In this document: in pieces, positions 26,144 through 35,111 of the stretch
Layout: every line of letters starts with the position of its first letter
Position numbering within the stretch: the first letter of the stretch is position 1
Assembly: GCA_044239865.1 (NCBI GenBank)
Contig: JBIIAO010000002.1
Span: forward strand, 62,001 to 126,000
From: CAIZGX01 sp044239865
Lineage (GTDB): Bacteria; Bacteroidota; Bacteroidia; Flavobacteriales_D; Sanyastnellaceae
Reading direction: 5' to 3'
DNA: 64,000 nucleotides
Notes under the pieces: generated by a model
The model's input: the letters and a program-made list of their open reading frames with translations, nothing else
The model's database searches: none
What the model was told of the DNA's origin: nothing
Translations under genes and position numbers: made by a program

Positions 26144-28486
26144 TTAAGCGCCTACAATTTTCAACTTCGCGAATTTCAGTAACAGTTGCTTTTGCCCTTC
26201 TGAAGGGAAGAAAACAGTGGCCTTTTCATTCGGGTTTTCACCTTCTACTTTAATGACTTTTCCTTTGCCGAATTTTTCATGTTGAACTTCAACTCCAACT
26301 TGAATTTCATGCGGCAAAGCCCAATCTCCTGCAGGAAGCGGAACAGGCGCATTCATATCCACTTTCTTCAACTTACTCGTATCAACCTGCGGAATAATGG
26401 GCGATTGTTGCGGAGAAGAAGACTTGGGTCTTTCCTGCAGCGGAAGCTTGTTTATTCCTCCGCTGAATTTCCCGCGTTCTTCACCGAAATCGAAAGACTT
26501 CGATGGTGAAGGCGATTTCTTTCCTGAAGTCGTTTCCAAAAACTTTTCGTCTATCTCTTCAATAAAACGCGAAGGTTCACAATAGGTGAATTGTCCCCAT
26601 TTGAAGCGCGAATTCGCGTAAGATAGAATTGCTCTTTTTTCAGCACGGGTGAGGGCTACATAAAAGAGTCTTCGCTCTTCTTCTAAGTCTTCACGGGCAT
26701 TCAAAGACATTTGTGACGGAAACAGATTCTCTTCCATTCCAACAATAAACACATTCGCAAATTCTAATCCTTTCGCTGAGTGAATGGTCATGAGCGAAAC
26801 GCATTTCGATTCGTCTACATCTGTATTTACCGTATCGGTAAGCAACGCTACATCTATCAAGAAATCTGACAACGAAGGAATCGAACTGTCTTCCAATTCA
26901 CGTTCAGAAAACTCTTTCAATCCTGCTAATAATTCCTGAATATTTTCAACACGAGCTACCCCCTCAGGTGTGCGATCAGCATTCACTTCCACCAATAAAC
27001 CCGAAGCCGCAGCAATGTGCATACCCAAGTCGTAAGCCGGCTTCGTGGTAAGCTCTGTCGCAAAGCTCTGAATCATGGTAACAAATTCATTCAGCTTATT
27101 CGCGGTGGCTCCAGATATTCCAACTTCAAAGCAACGGGCAATCATTTCCCAAATGCTAATCTCTCGTTCCGATGCTCCAACTATCAATTTCTCAAGGGTG
27201 GTTTTCCCAATTCCGCGAGCGGGATAATTAATCACCCGCTTCAATGCTTCTTCGTCCTTGTGATTCGCGGTTAGTCGGAAGTAAGCCAACAAGTCTTTAA
27301 TCTCTTTGCGCTGATAGAAACTTAATCCACCGTAAATCTTATACGGAATATTTAATTTTCGAAGGGCTTCCTCCATAGCACGCGACTGAGCGTTCGTGCG
27401 GTAAAGAATGGCGAAGTCGTGGTAAGTTCCTCCGTCTTCCTTTTGCAATTTGAAAATAGTGTTCGCCACGAACATACCTTCTTCATTGTCGGTTGGGGCT
27501 TGATGAAGACGGATTTTACTTCCCTCATCGTTGGCTGTCCAAACGTTCTTTTTAATCTGATTTTTATTGTTTCCGATAATTGAATTCGCTGCTTCAACAA
27601 TAACTTTCGTTGAGCGGTAATTCTGCTCCAATTTGTACAACGAATAATCGGGATAGTCTTTTCTGAAATTCAGAATGTTCTGAATATTCGCTCCGCGGAA
27701 GGCGTAAATACTTTGTGCGTCATCTCCAACGACACATAAATTTTCATTTACCGCGGCCAATTGCTTCACAATTAAATACTGAGAAAAATTTGTGTCTTGA
27801 TACTCATCTACCATGATGAACTGAAACTTATGCTGGTAGCGGTGAAGCACATCTGCATGGTCTCTGAACAAGATATTCGTTTTGAAGAGCAAATCATCGA
27901 AGTCCATGGCCCCAGATTGAAACAAGCGTTGGTCGTACTTTTGATAAACCTCTGCCATCTTGGGGCGTTTAGCAGCGTGATCTTCTGAAACCAATTCCAC
28001 TTGTTCAGGGTAATCGTCCGCAGCAATTAAATTATTCTTGCAGGAAGAAATTCGATTCTGCACCATTCCCGGCTTGTAGATTTTGTCGTCGAGCGACATT
28101 TCCTTCAAAATATCTTTAATCAAGCTCTTACTATCTGCTGAATCGTAGATGCTGAAGTTTCGCGGATAGCCAATTCGATCGGCTTCCGATCGAAGAATAC
28201 GCGCGAAAACGCTGTGGAAAGTTCCCATCCAAATGTTGCGCGCGTTGTCTTCGCCCATAAGGTTAGCAATACGCTCCTTCATTTCACGTGCTGCCTTGTT
28301 AGTAAAGGTTAGCGAAAGAATACTGAACGGATCAATACCATTCTGTATCATATGCGCAATACGGTAAGTCAAGACACGCGTCTTTCCCGAACCCGCTCCT
28401 GCAATAACCATTAATGGACCTGAAATGTGTCGAGCTGCTGCACGCTGAGCGTCGTTCAACTCACTTAAAAAATCTCTTTGACTCAC
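26144..28486 (-). CDS. UvrD/PcrA-type superfamily 1 DNA helicase
   Basis: A 780-residue 3'-5' DNA helicase used in repair and replication restart. Helicase motifs are seen in order: Q motif LNDAQRAAA, Walker A AGAGSGKT, motif Ia TFTNKAAREM, DEYQDTN, VGDDAQSIYAFRGA, LEQNYRS, and the C-terminal MTIHSAKGLEF and VALTRAEKRA. The last 100 residues include a Ser/Pro-rich linker and a PcrA-like C-terminal Tudor-type domain (VQHEKFGKGKVIKVEG). The start is GTG at 28486, four bases after a perfect -7 box. It heads the operon that runs down to the BNR protein. Confidence 0.95.
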   Translation of the reverse strand: MSQRDFLSELNDAQRAAARHISGPLMVIAGAGSGKTRVLTYRIAHMIQNGIDPFSILSLTFTNKAAREMKERIANLMGEDNARNIWMGTFHSVFARILRSEADRIGYPRNFSIYDSADSKSLIKDILKEMSLDDKIYKPGMVQNRISSCKNNLIAADDYPEQVELVSEDHAAKRPKMAEVYQKYDQRLFQSGAMDFDDLLFKTNILFRDHADVLHRYQHKFQFIMVDEYQDTNFSQYLIVKQLAAVNENLCVVGDDAQSIYAFRGANIQNILNFRKDYPDYSLYKLEQNYRSTKVIVEAANSIIGNNKNQIKKNVWTANDEGSKIRLHQAPTDNEEGMFVANTIFKLQKEDGGTYHDFAILYRTNAQSRAMEEALRKLNIPYKIYGGLSFYQRKEIKDLLAYFRLTANHKDEEALKRVINYPARGIGKTTLEKLIVGASEREISIWEMIARCFEVGISGATANKLNEFVTMIQSFATELTTKPAYDLGMHIAAASGLLVEVNADRTPEGVARVENIQELLAGLKEFSERELEDSSIPSLSDFLIDVALLTDTVNTDVDESKCVSLMTIHSAKGLEFANVFIVGMEENLFPSQMSLNAREDLEEERRLFYVALTRAEKRAILSYANSRFKWGQFTYCEPSRFIEEIDEKFLETTSGKKSPSPSKSFDFGEERGKFSGGINKLPLQERPKSSSPQQSPIIPQVDTSKLKKVDMNAPVPLPAGDWALPHEIQVGVEVQHEKFGKGKVIKVEGENPNEKATVFFPSEGQKQLLLKFAKLKIVGA

Positions 28487-28490
28487 TTCG

Positions 28491-28498
28491 CAAAGATA
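28491..28498 (-). promoter_or_regulatory. -7 box TATCTTTG, 4 bases before the helicase GTG start
   Basis: A full TAnnTTTG match on the minus strand followed by CGAA and then GTG at 28486. Transcription at normal distance would begin on the GTG, making this a predicted leaderless mRNA with a GTG start. Confidence 0.45.
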
Positions 28499-28565
28499 CT
28501 TTTACCGAATTGAACACCCCATTAAAACTTCAACTTTCCGGAAGAAACTTATCAACGCTTTGCGC

Positions 28566-28573
28566 TACTTTTG
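28566..28573 (+). promoter_or_regulatory. -7 box TACTTTTG of the NtrC-like regulator
   Basis: A full TAnnTTTG match, 15 bases before the ATG at 28589. It also overlaps the TTG at 28571 that begins the longer open frame, which argues that the longer frame is not the real start. Confidence 0.45.
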
Positions 28574-28588
28574 CCAAAAGCCTTACAC

Positions 28589-29761
28589 ATGTCAAAGATT
28601 TTAATTGTCGACGATGAAGCTGCCATTCGCAGCGCTCTAAAAGAAGTTCTCGAATACGAAGGGTTCAGCATATCGGAAGCTCCAGATGGAGAGACCGCGC
28701 TGAAAATGGTTATGAAAGAGTCATTCGATTTAATTTTTTGTGACATTAAAATGCCCAAATTAGACGGACTCGATTTTCTTTCTGAATTGAAGAAAGAAGA
28801 AATAAACGTCCCCGTTGTAATGATTACCGGACACGGAACGATTGATACTGCTGTGGAAGCCATTAAACGCGGGGCTTACGACTTTATTCAAAAACCATTA
28901 GATCTGAATCGCGTGCTTGTTTCAACTCGCAATGCGAATAAGCACGATGCGCTGGTGAAAGAAACCAAGACACTCAAAAAGAAACTCAACAAAGTTCTCG
29001 GTTCTAATATTATTGGTCAGAGCAAATCTATTCTTGAAATAATTAAAATGATAGACACCGTTGCTCCAACCGATGCGCGTGTATTAATTACAGGTGGAAA
29101 TGGTTCGGGGAAGGAATTGGTGGCACGTCAGCTTCATGAAAAAAGTAATCGTGCTGCACAACCATTCATTGAAGTGAATTGTGCGGCTATTCCTTCAGAG
29201 TTAATTGAAAGCGAATTGTTCGGTCATGAAAAAGGAGCGTTTACTTCTGCAGTAAAAACGAAGCCCGGAAAATTTGAGTTAGCCGATAACGGCACCCTTT
29301 TCCTCGATGAAATCGGAGACATGTCGCTTTCTGCTCAAGCCAAAGTGCTTCGCGCCCTTCAAGAAAATAAAATCACACGCGTGGGTGGAGAAAGAGACAT
29401 GAAGGTTAACGTGCGCATTTTAGCAGCCACAAACAAAGACCTGAAAAAAGAAATTGCTTCAGGTAATTTTCGTGAAGACCTTTACCACAGACTTTCTGTT
29501 ATCGTAATTAAAGTCCCTTCACTAAATGAACGCAAAGACGATCTTCCACTATTGGCAGAACACTTCCTTCAGCAAATTGCCGATGAATGCGGACAACCCA
29601 AGAAAAACATTCAACCCGCTGCATTAAAGCTACTTCAACAGCACGACTGGACAGGTAACATTCGTGAATTCCGAAACGTTATTGAACGACTTATTATTCT
29701 TTCAGGAGAAATTATTGATGACAAGGCGGTGAAGCAATATGCAACCCCTTACTTCAATTGA
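28589..29761 (+). CDS. NtrC-like response regulator (REC-AAA+), no HTH
   Basis: A 390-residue protein with a receiver domain (residues 1-120, phospho-Asp52 in LIFCDIKMPKLDG) and a sigma-54-interacting AAA+ domain (about 140-375). The AAA+ domain has Walker A GGNGSGKE, the loop GAFTSA in place of the usual GAFTGA, Walker B LFLDEIGDMS and the arginine-finger region. It ends just after the AAA+ lid (VIERLIILSGEIIDDKAVKQ); the Fis-type helix-turn-helix of NtrC, which would need about 60 more residues, is absent. It may activate sigma-54 from solution or work in a different way. The 3' end overlaps the convergent WecA-like gene by 13 bases. Confidence 0.9.
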   Translation: MSKILIVDDEAAIRSALKEVLEYEGFSISEAPDGETALKMVMKESFDLIFCDIKMPKLDGLDFLSELKKEEINVPVVMITGHGTIDTAVEAIKRGAYDFIQKPLDLNRVLVSTRNANKHDALVKETKTLKKKLNKVLGSNIIGQSKSILEIIKMIDTVAPTDARVLITGGNGSGKELVARQLHEKSNRAAQPFIEVNCAAIPSELIESELFGHEKGAFTSAVKTKPGKFELADNGTLFLDEIGDMSLSAQAKVLRALQENKITRVGGERDMKVNVRILAATNKDLKKEIASGNFREDLYHRLSVIVIKVPSLNERKDDLPLLAEHFLQQIADECGQPKKNIQPAALKLLQQHDWTGNIREFRNVIERLIILSGEIIDDKAVKQYATPYFN

Positions 29762-30837
29762 TTCCGAATAGGAATCATAAAAGGCACATAGGCTAAAAAA
29801 ACAGCAATACTTCCAACTACTAAAAAAGAAATATTGGGCGTTTGAGCAGGCATTAAAAACGTTGTTCCAATAACAAACAAAGTATATCCGTATAAAACAA
29901 AAGACACCTGATAGTGCTTTAGGCCCAGTGCCAATAATCGGTGGTGAATATGATTTTTGTCTGCCAAAAACGGAGATTTCCCATTTAAAATTCGAATTGA
30001 AAATACACGCAACGTATCTATCAGCGGGTAGGACAAAATGGCCATTGCGAAAATTGGCTTAGAAACTATCTGCATAGGGATAGACATTTTCGAAGGGGGA
30101 AATTCAATGAGTTTCATGGCCAAAACGTACATACAAATTCCAATGATCAATGAACCCGAATCACCCATGAAAATGCGCGCTGGTTGGAAATTGAAAATCA
30201 AAAATCCGAAAAGCGACCCTGCTAATCCTACAGCCAATAAAGCCAATGGCATATCTCCTGTTTTGTAAAACCATAGCGTGAAAGTTACACTGCCAATTAA
30301 ACCAATTCCTCCTGCTAAACCATCTACTCCATCGATGAGATTTATGGCATTTACAATAACAATGTATATGAAAATGGAAATCAATACACTCAGCCAATAC
30401 GGCAATTTATCTACTTCAAAGAGTCCCCAAAATTCAGTTAATCGAATGTCTGCTAGGACCACAAGTGTCACTCCAACAAGAATGTGAACGATTAACTTTT
30501 TAAACGGATCAACCCCAACAATATCATCTTTCAATCCAATAAAAAACAAAGCAAACATGGAAGCCAACACATACTTGAATTCGTTTAACGCTTGTAAAGG
30601 ATTGTAGTTGGCTCCCAATTCCCAGGCGTCGCGAGAAGGAAACCACAAGCAATAAGAAATAATAGTCGCCGCAAAAATTAATATACCCCCTAGTGTAGGA
30701 ATGCTTTTGCTATGCAGCTTACGATCGTTACCGGGTTCATCTACCAAATGCTTCATCTTCGCCACTTTAATAAGCGGAGGAGTTGCCACCAATACAATGG
30801 CAAACGCACTTAGAAAAGCGAAGACAATATCTTTCAA
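29749..30837 (-). CDS. WecA-like undecaprenyl-phosphate sugar-1-phosphate transferase
   Basis: A 362-residue inner-membrane protein with about ten or eleven helices. It belongs to the MraY/WecA (PNPT) superfamily: KLHSKSIPTLGG in the first loop, the catalytic NAINLIDGVDGLAGG, IFMGDSGSL, and the WecA-type HIHHRL motif, which MraY lacks. It should attach GlcNAc-1-P or a similar HexNAc-1-P to undecaprenyl phosphate, starting O-antigen or exopolysaccharide synthesis. It could supply the lipid-linked primer to the glycosyltransferases at 6402-10741 or 33445. The start is TTG at 30837; a -7 box TACATTTG lies at 30868-30861 (minus), 23 bases upstream. Confidence 0.9.
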   Translation of the reverse strand: MKDIVFAFLSAFAIVLVATPPLIKVAKMKHLVDEPGNDRKLHSKSIPTLGGILIFAATIISYCLWFPSRDAWELGANYNPLQALNEFKYVLASMFALFFIGLKDDIVGVDPFKKLIVHILVGVTLVVLADIRLTEFWGLFEVDKLPYWLSVLISIFIYIVIVNAINLIDGVDGLAGGIGLIGSVTFTLWFYKTGDMPLALLAVGLAGSLFGFLIFNFQPARIFMGDSGSLIIGICMYVLAMKLIEFPPSKMSIPMQIVSKPIFAMAILSYPLIDTLRVFSIRILNGKSPFLADKNHIHHRLLALGLKHYQVSFVLYGYTLFVIGTTFLMPAQTPNISFLVVGSIAVFLAYVPFMIPIRNQLK

Positions 30838-30860
30838 TTTTGGTTCAGGTTAGGGTGAAT

Positions 30861-30868
30861 CAAATGTA
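30861..30868 (-). promoter_or_regulatory. -7 box TACATTTG of the WecA-like gene
   Basis: A full TAnnTTTG match on the minus strand between the upstream stop (30870) and the TTG start at 30837, leaving a 23-base gap to the start. Confidence 0.4.
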
Positions 30869-30869
30869 T

Positions 30870-32402
30870 TCAAAAATCGCGATAAACAGCGTGCAATCCG
30901 GTGCGAATTCCCAACATTAAAATAGTCGCGTGTTGTTTAACCAAATCATTAGACCGATCATCAATTCTATCTGTATAGGAAATAATAAATTCAGAATTCG
31001 TTTTAGGATTAATCCAATACCCCACCTCAACATCCCACTGTTTCAGATTTCTTTTAATCAACTCAGGCGCATCGTTGCGCTCTTCCAGTCTATTTTGAAC
31101 AATGTAATTCCATTTCACGCGAGCAAAGTACCTTCCATAGCGATAGCGCGTGCGCAAGATATATTCATGCATGTTGTTCAACGGATGCCCCACCGTCTGA
31201 TTCATGTGCGTAGCGTCTGTGTATAGTGCAGAAAAGGAATACACATCGCTTTGAACCCGATTGTATTCAAAACCCAAATCAAAATTCTTCACGCCCAAAT
31301 TATAAGACTGAACTCCCAATTGAAGCGCTCCATTCTTTTTATAATCTCCTAAAACATCGGCATACGCTTGTCCATATACTTCAATATTATTCGTCAGTCG
31401 AACGTTCGCGTCAATTCCTATATTGAAATTATTTCGAACTGAATTAACCTGCGTGAATGCTGTTCCAATTAGTGGAGAGTAGAAGTTCACAGGAAGCGAC
31501 TGCGGCATTGCATTCGCATCGTATCGATTCCAAATAACTGATTCAAAAAGTGAAAGCTCCACTTTAGTCGTTGGCTTCCAACTGAGGTATGAAAAACTAC
31601 CTGCCTTCCTTCTAAACGTAGACTCAGGAGTGTCGCCTATAGGCAGACGCTCTAGACTTTGCATCACATTCCAAACATGCGAATACTTGACTTTTCCTTT
31701 TGTAATATCGAATTGAACATAGGGATAATTGTACATCCCATCTGACCAAAGCAACGACCTGTAGCCGTTTCCAATCTTATGCTTTCCATAACCCATATGA
31801 AGTCTCAATGCTTTCAAGGGTTGAACCGTAATGCGCGAAAAAGAAGATGAATAATCGACCACATCACGAATAGCAGTGTAGTCCTTGTCCCGGCCAAAGC
31901 CAGGTATAACACCTAAACTATCTACATAATTTTTCATGTACTTCGCCATGTATTCTTGATTTTCATAAAACCCGGTCTCAACAGAAACCTTATCTCCAAA
32001 ATCTGCCTGAACCCATAAACCCCTCGTGTTGGCGATAATTCTATGTGATCTCGGATAGTTCAGAGTATCCGTAAAATCTTTTCCTCCAGCAATGTTGTAC
32101 AGAAAATTCATTCGAATGTGAACGTCCCCTTCTTTGTATTCGAAAATGTGCTTACGAAGCGCTATGGCCGCAAAGTCGTGATACAGTTTCACGCTATCTT
32201 TCAATTCACCTTCCATTTTCGCAAGGGGCAAATCACTCCGCATATATGGTTGTATGGAGAGAAAAACAGGAGAATCCGTCTTCAATGCTGCTTCTCTGAC
32301 CGAGCGCGTAAAACCAAAACCGGTGGGGTATGCTGATGGCTGTGCCAAGCAGAACACAACTTGAACAAAAAACAAAACAGTGATAATAAATTTCAATTTC
32401 AT
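30870..32402 (-). CDS. Outer-membrane beta-barrel protein (RemB/Wzi-like, tentative)
   Basis: A 510-residue exported protein from the ATG at 32402, with signal peptide MKLKFIITVLFFVQVVFCLA; a TTG at 32420 gives a poorer N-terminus. The mature part is made of alternating amphipathic strands rich in Tyr, Arg and Asn, such as YILRTRYRYGRYFARVKWNY, and ends with Phe, as in an outer-membrane barrel. The layout recalls capsule-assembly Wzi and gliding-associated RemB proteins of Bacteroidota, but I cannot confirm the family by eye. It lies 14 bases downstream of the OppC-like gene and upstream of the WecA-like gene. Confidence 0.6.
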   Translation of the reverse strand: MKLKFIITVLFFVQVVFCLAQPSAYPTGFGFTRSVREAALKTDSPVFLSIQPYMRSDLPLAKMEGELKDSVKLYHDFAAIALRKHIFEYKEGDVHIRMNFLYNIAGGKDFTDTLNYPRSHRIIANTRGLWVQADFGDKVSVETGFYENQEYMAKYMKNYVDSLGVIPGFGRDKDYTAIRDVVDYSSSFSRITVQPLKALRLHMGYGKHKIGNGYRSLLWSDGMYNYPYVQFDITKGKVKYSHVWNVMQSLERLPIGDTPESTFRRKAGSFSYLSWKPTTKVELSLFESVIWNRYDANAMPQSLPVNFYSPLIGTAFTQVNSVRNNFNIGIDANVRLTNNIEVYGQAYADVLGDYKKNGALQLGVQSYNLGVKNFDLGFEYNRVQSDVYSFSALYTDATHMNQTVGHPLNNMHEYILRTRYRYGRYFARVKWNYIVQNRLEERNDAPELIKRNLKQWDVEVGYWINPKTNSEFIISYTDRIDDRSNDLVKQHATILMLGIRTGLHAVYRDF

Positions 32403-32416
32403 CTCAACAATTATTT

Positions 32417-33475
32417 TCAATTCTCGCGAACATCTAAAGCGTCACGCAGTCCATTTCCAACCATCATAAACGAAAGTACTAAAAGCATGATACATACACC
32501 GGGTAAGAAAGCTAAATAAGCCATATCCGTTGTTAAATAAGAATAACTTTCTCGAATCATGTTCCCCCAACTTGGCGTAGGAATTTGCGCGCCGAGTCCT
32601 AAAAAACTCAATCCCGCTTCCATAAGAATAGCTGACGCGAAATTCGCCGCAGACATAACTATTATTGGAGAAAGAACATTCGGCAAAACGTGTTTGAAAA
32701 TAATTCTCGAAGAGGAATTCCCTATGGCCTTCGCGGCTTCTATGTATTCCTTTTCTCTCACGCCAAGAACTTGCCCGCGCGTAATACGAGCCACTTCCAC
32801 CCACATGGTTAATCCAACCGCTATAAAAACTTTCCAAAATCCTGTTCCAAAAGCGAAGCAAATTGCCATAACCAAAAGCAGTGTAGGAATGGCCCAAACC
32901 ACTTGAATGAAATATGAAATAACAGCATCTACCCAGCCTTTGAAATAACCAGCCCACAAACCAAGTGTTACTCCAAGCAACAGCGAAATAAGCACTGCAA
33001 TAGTTCCTACCAACAACGAAACAGAAGCACCCGCCATTAATCGCGAGAGCACATCTCTTCCATATTTATCTGTCCCCAGCCAGAATTTCTTTTCCGAAAT
33101 AACCTCATCATGGCTATTTACATTCAAATCTTTCAACGCAAAATTCTTGACTTCACCACCCCCGTTTTTTTCAAACAGTTCAACACGAAGAGAATCTCCA
33201 AACTGTTCACTCTTCGAGATGGGGAACCATTCTTTTTCATCTGATTTCAAGGCGACAAATTGCACGGAAAATCCCGGTTTACAGAGGGCAAGACTTAATT
33301 TCTGATCATTAGCATTCTCTGTTTTGTCCAAGCGGATGAATGAACCAAAAATCGAAGTCACAATCATCATGAAAATGAAAATCAAACCCGCCAAAGCCAG
33401 TTTGTTTTTAAGGAATCGTTGAAAGGGCGAAAGGGGCTCCATGGTTATTTCAAACTTACTCTTCTCCCTTTCCAT
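32417..33475 (-). CDS. OppC/DppC-type ABC transporter permease
   Basis: A 352-residue permease of the peptide/nickel (OppC) family. After the N-terminal segment SPFQRFLKNKLALAGLIFI comes an enlarged periplasmic insert of about 100 residues, common in Bacteroidota members, then FWLGTDKYGRDVLSRLMAGA, five membrane helices, the EAA-like loop KEYIEAAKAIG and the end WGNMIRE. No OppA, OppB, OppD or OppF gene lies in the window, so its partners are elsewhere. The ATG at 33475 overlaps the GT2 gene by 31 bases; an ATG at 33442, two bases after the GT2 stop, is an equally good start. Confidence 0.88.
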   Translation of the reverse strand: MEREKSKFEITMEPLSPFQRFLKNKLALAGLIFIFMMIVTSIFGSFIRLDKTENANDQKLSLALCKPGFSVQFVALKSDEKEWFPISKSEQFGDSLRVELFEKNGGGEVKNFALKDLNVNSHDEVISEKKFWLGTDKYGRDVLSRLMAGASVSLLVGTIAVLISLLLGVTLGLWAGYFKGWVDAVISYFIQVVWAIPTLLLVMAICFAFGTGFWKVFIAVGLTMWVEVARITRGQVLGVREKEYIEAAKAIGNSSSRIIFKHVLPNVLSPIIVMSAANFASAILMEAGLSFLGLGAQIPTPSWGNMIRESYSYLTTDMAYLAFLPGVCIMLLVLSFMMVGNGLRDALDVREN

Positions 33476-34467
33476 TTTGGAACAAAAAATAAACTACTTA
33501 TAAAGATGAAAAGACTGAAAAAAGGATAAAGTAGCATTTGCGGCACTAGGATAATTATTTCCTTCCCTTTCATTCTGTTTGGAAATACTCCAAGGATGCC
33601 AATCACTTCCAAACTAATTTTCATAACTAGAAAAACAATGCTTATTTTTTGAATGGAAGCAAGGAATATTCCTATCACTGCCATAACATGTAGCGCGCTG
33701 AAGAAAGCAAAAATAAAATGCAATATTGATGACATCGTAAAAGGAAGCTTGGTTGTTTTTCCTGCCCATCTCAGTCGTTGGTTAATCGCTTCGTGAATTG
33801 TCTTGACAGGAGTTATTTCAACATCTGTAAACCCCTTCCAACAACAGCCTATCTGGCCTTTCGATTTTAAAACATGAGACATTAAAAACAAATCATCTCC
33901 GCTCGAAACGGAACAATGAGCGTGTATATGTTGAAGGAAAACCGATCTCTTGAAAATTAGATTTGCACCGTTGCACATCATAGGCATTTTCAGTTTTGCG
34001 CTGAGTTTTGTGAGCCATTGCATGTACCGCCATTCATTTGATTGCAATATCTCCAACAATCGCTTTCCTGTTTTCATAAAAACAGGAAGAATAGTCAGAT
34101 CTTCTTTCAAACTGTTTTGAAATTCTTGAAAACGAATTGAATCGAAATTCAAAAGTTGCACATCGGAATCTAGCGTCCAAATATATTCCGTTTTCGCTTC
34201 TTGAATACCTAACTCGAGGGCAGCTTTTTTTCCTTTGAATTCATTTTGAAGATTTAATATTCGAAGGTTCGGAATGCTGCATCCTGAGAGGTGTTTTTTC
34301 GAATCGTCTGTCGAATGGTCATTCACTAAAATCACTTCTTCAACACAATTCGAAATCAATTCCAACGAATGCAAAAAATTCAAAAACGAAGGATCAACTG
34401 AATGATCATCATTATGAATATTCCGAAACGGAACTACGATGGTTATTTTGGAAGGAGTGTCTTTCAC
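33445..34467 (-). CDS. Family 2 glycosyltransferase, membrane-anchored
   Basis: A 340-residue processive-type GT2. The GT-A domain covers about residues 1-240, with KITIVVPFRN, LVNDHSTDDS, the donor-metal motif WTLDSDVQ and the RLRWAGKTTK segment equivalent to the Q/RxxRW motif. Three or four C-terminal membrane helices follow. It probably builds a surface glycan or glycolipid; the acceptor is unknown. The start is GTG at 34467, close to the divergent ruvC. It is translationally linked to the OppC-like permease, but a shared function is not obvious. Confidence 0.85.
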   Translation of the reverse strand: MKDTPSKITIVVPFRNIHNDDHSVDPSFLNFLHSLELISNCVEEVILVNDHSTDDSKKHLSGCSIPNLRILNLQNEFKGKKAALELGIQEAKTEYIWTLDSDVQLLNFDSIRFQEFQNSLKEDLTILPVFMKTGKRLLEILQSNEWRYMQWLTKLSAKLKMPMMCNGANLIFKRSVFLQHIHAHCSVSSGDDLFLMSHVLKSKGQIGCCWKGFTDVEITPVKTIHEAINQRLRWAGKTTKLPFTMSSILHFIFAFFSALHVMAVIGIFLASIQKISIVFLVMKISLEVIGILGVFPNRMKGKEIIILVPQMLLYPFFSLFIFISSLFFVPKWKGRRVSLK

Positions 34468-34476
34468 GAAACAGAT

Positions 34477-34484
34477 TACCTTTG
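34477..34484 (+). promoter_or_regulatory. -7 box TACCTTTG of ruvC
   Basis: A full TAnnTTTG match, 19 bases before the TTG start at 34504. A related minus-strand sequence TTACTTTG (34497-34490) lies close by and may serve the divergent GT2 gene. Confidence 0.4.
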
Positions 34485-34503
34485 AACCTCAAAGTAAATT
34501 CAT

Positions 34504-35067
34504 TTGAGCACAAAAGAACGAATCATTTTGGGAATTGATCCAGGCACTAGTATTTTAGGGTACGGTGTTATTCGGGTGGAAGATAAAAAAATGACTTTAT
34601 TGGCCATGGATGTTGTTCGAATGGACAAGATTTCAGATCACGCGTTGAAACTCGAAAAGATATTTACTCGATGCGTTGAAATTATTGAAGAATACCATCC
34701 CGATGAGCTATCTATTGAAGCTCCGTTCTTCGGGAAAAACGTTCAGTCTATGTTGAAATTGGGAAGAGCTCAAGGCGTGGCCATTGCCGCCGCGCTCAGT
34801 CACAAGCTTTCAGTGGTAGAATACGCTCCGCGAAAAATAAAACAAAGCATTACAGGAAACGGAAACGCCTCAAAGGAACAAGTCGCGGCCATGCTTCAAC
34901 AGATTTTAAAAATCAATCAAGCCGACATGCCTAAGAAAATGGATGCTACCGATGGTGTTGCCGCGGCTGTCTGTCACTATTTTCAGACTAGCGGTCCTCT
35001 TGCCTCTAAAGGAAATTACAAAAGCTGGGACTCTTTTTTAAAGAACAATCCCGATCGAATTCGTTGA
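34504..35067 (+). CDS. ruvC: Holliday junction resolvase RuvC
   Basis: RuvC cuts Holliday junctions as part of the RuvABC machinery. The 187-residue protein has the catalytic Asp11 in LGIDPGTSILGYGV, Glu in LSIEAPFFGKNVQS and the C-terminal Asp/His cluster in MDATDGVAAAVCHYF. The start is unusual: an in-frame stop lies at 34495-34497 and there is no ATG or GTG before the conserved core, so TTG at 34504 (or ATT at 34498) must be used. Confidence 0.95.
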   Translation: MSTKERIILGIDPGTSILGYGVIRVEDKKMTLLAMDVVRMDKISDHALKLEKIFTRCVEIIEEYHPDELSIEAPFFGKNVQSMLKLGRAQGVAIAAALSHKLSVVEYAPRKIKQSITGNGNASKEQVAAMLQQILKINQADMPKKMDATDGVAAAVCHYFQTSGPLASKGNYKSWDSFLKNNPDRIR

Positions 35068-35090
35068 AAATATTTAACAATTCATTCTTC

Positions 35091-35107
35091 AATAATTCGA
35101 AATTATT
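35091..35107. repeat. AT-only inverted repeat upstream of the giant-protein promoter
   Basis: AATAATT-CGA-AATTATT is a seven-pair inverted repeat ending four bases before the -33 TTG (35112-35114). It could be an operator or a weak ruvC terminator; it lacks G-C pairs and a T-run. Confidence 0.25.
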
Positions 35108-35111
35108 AAAC

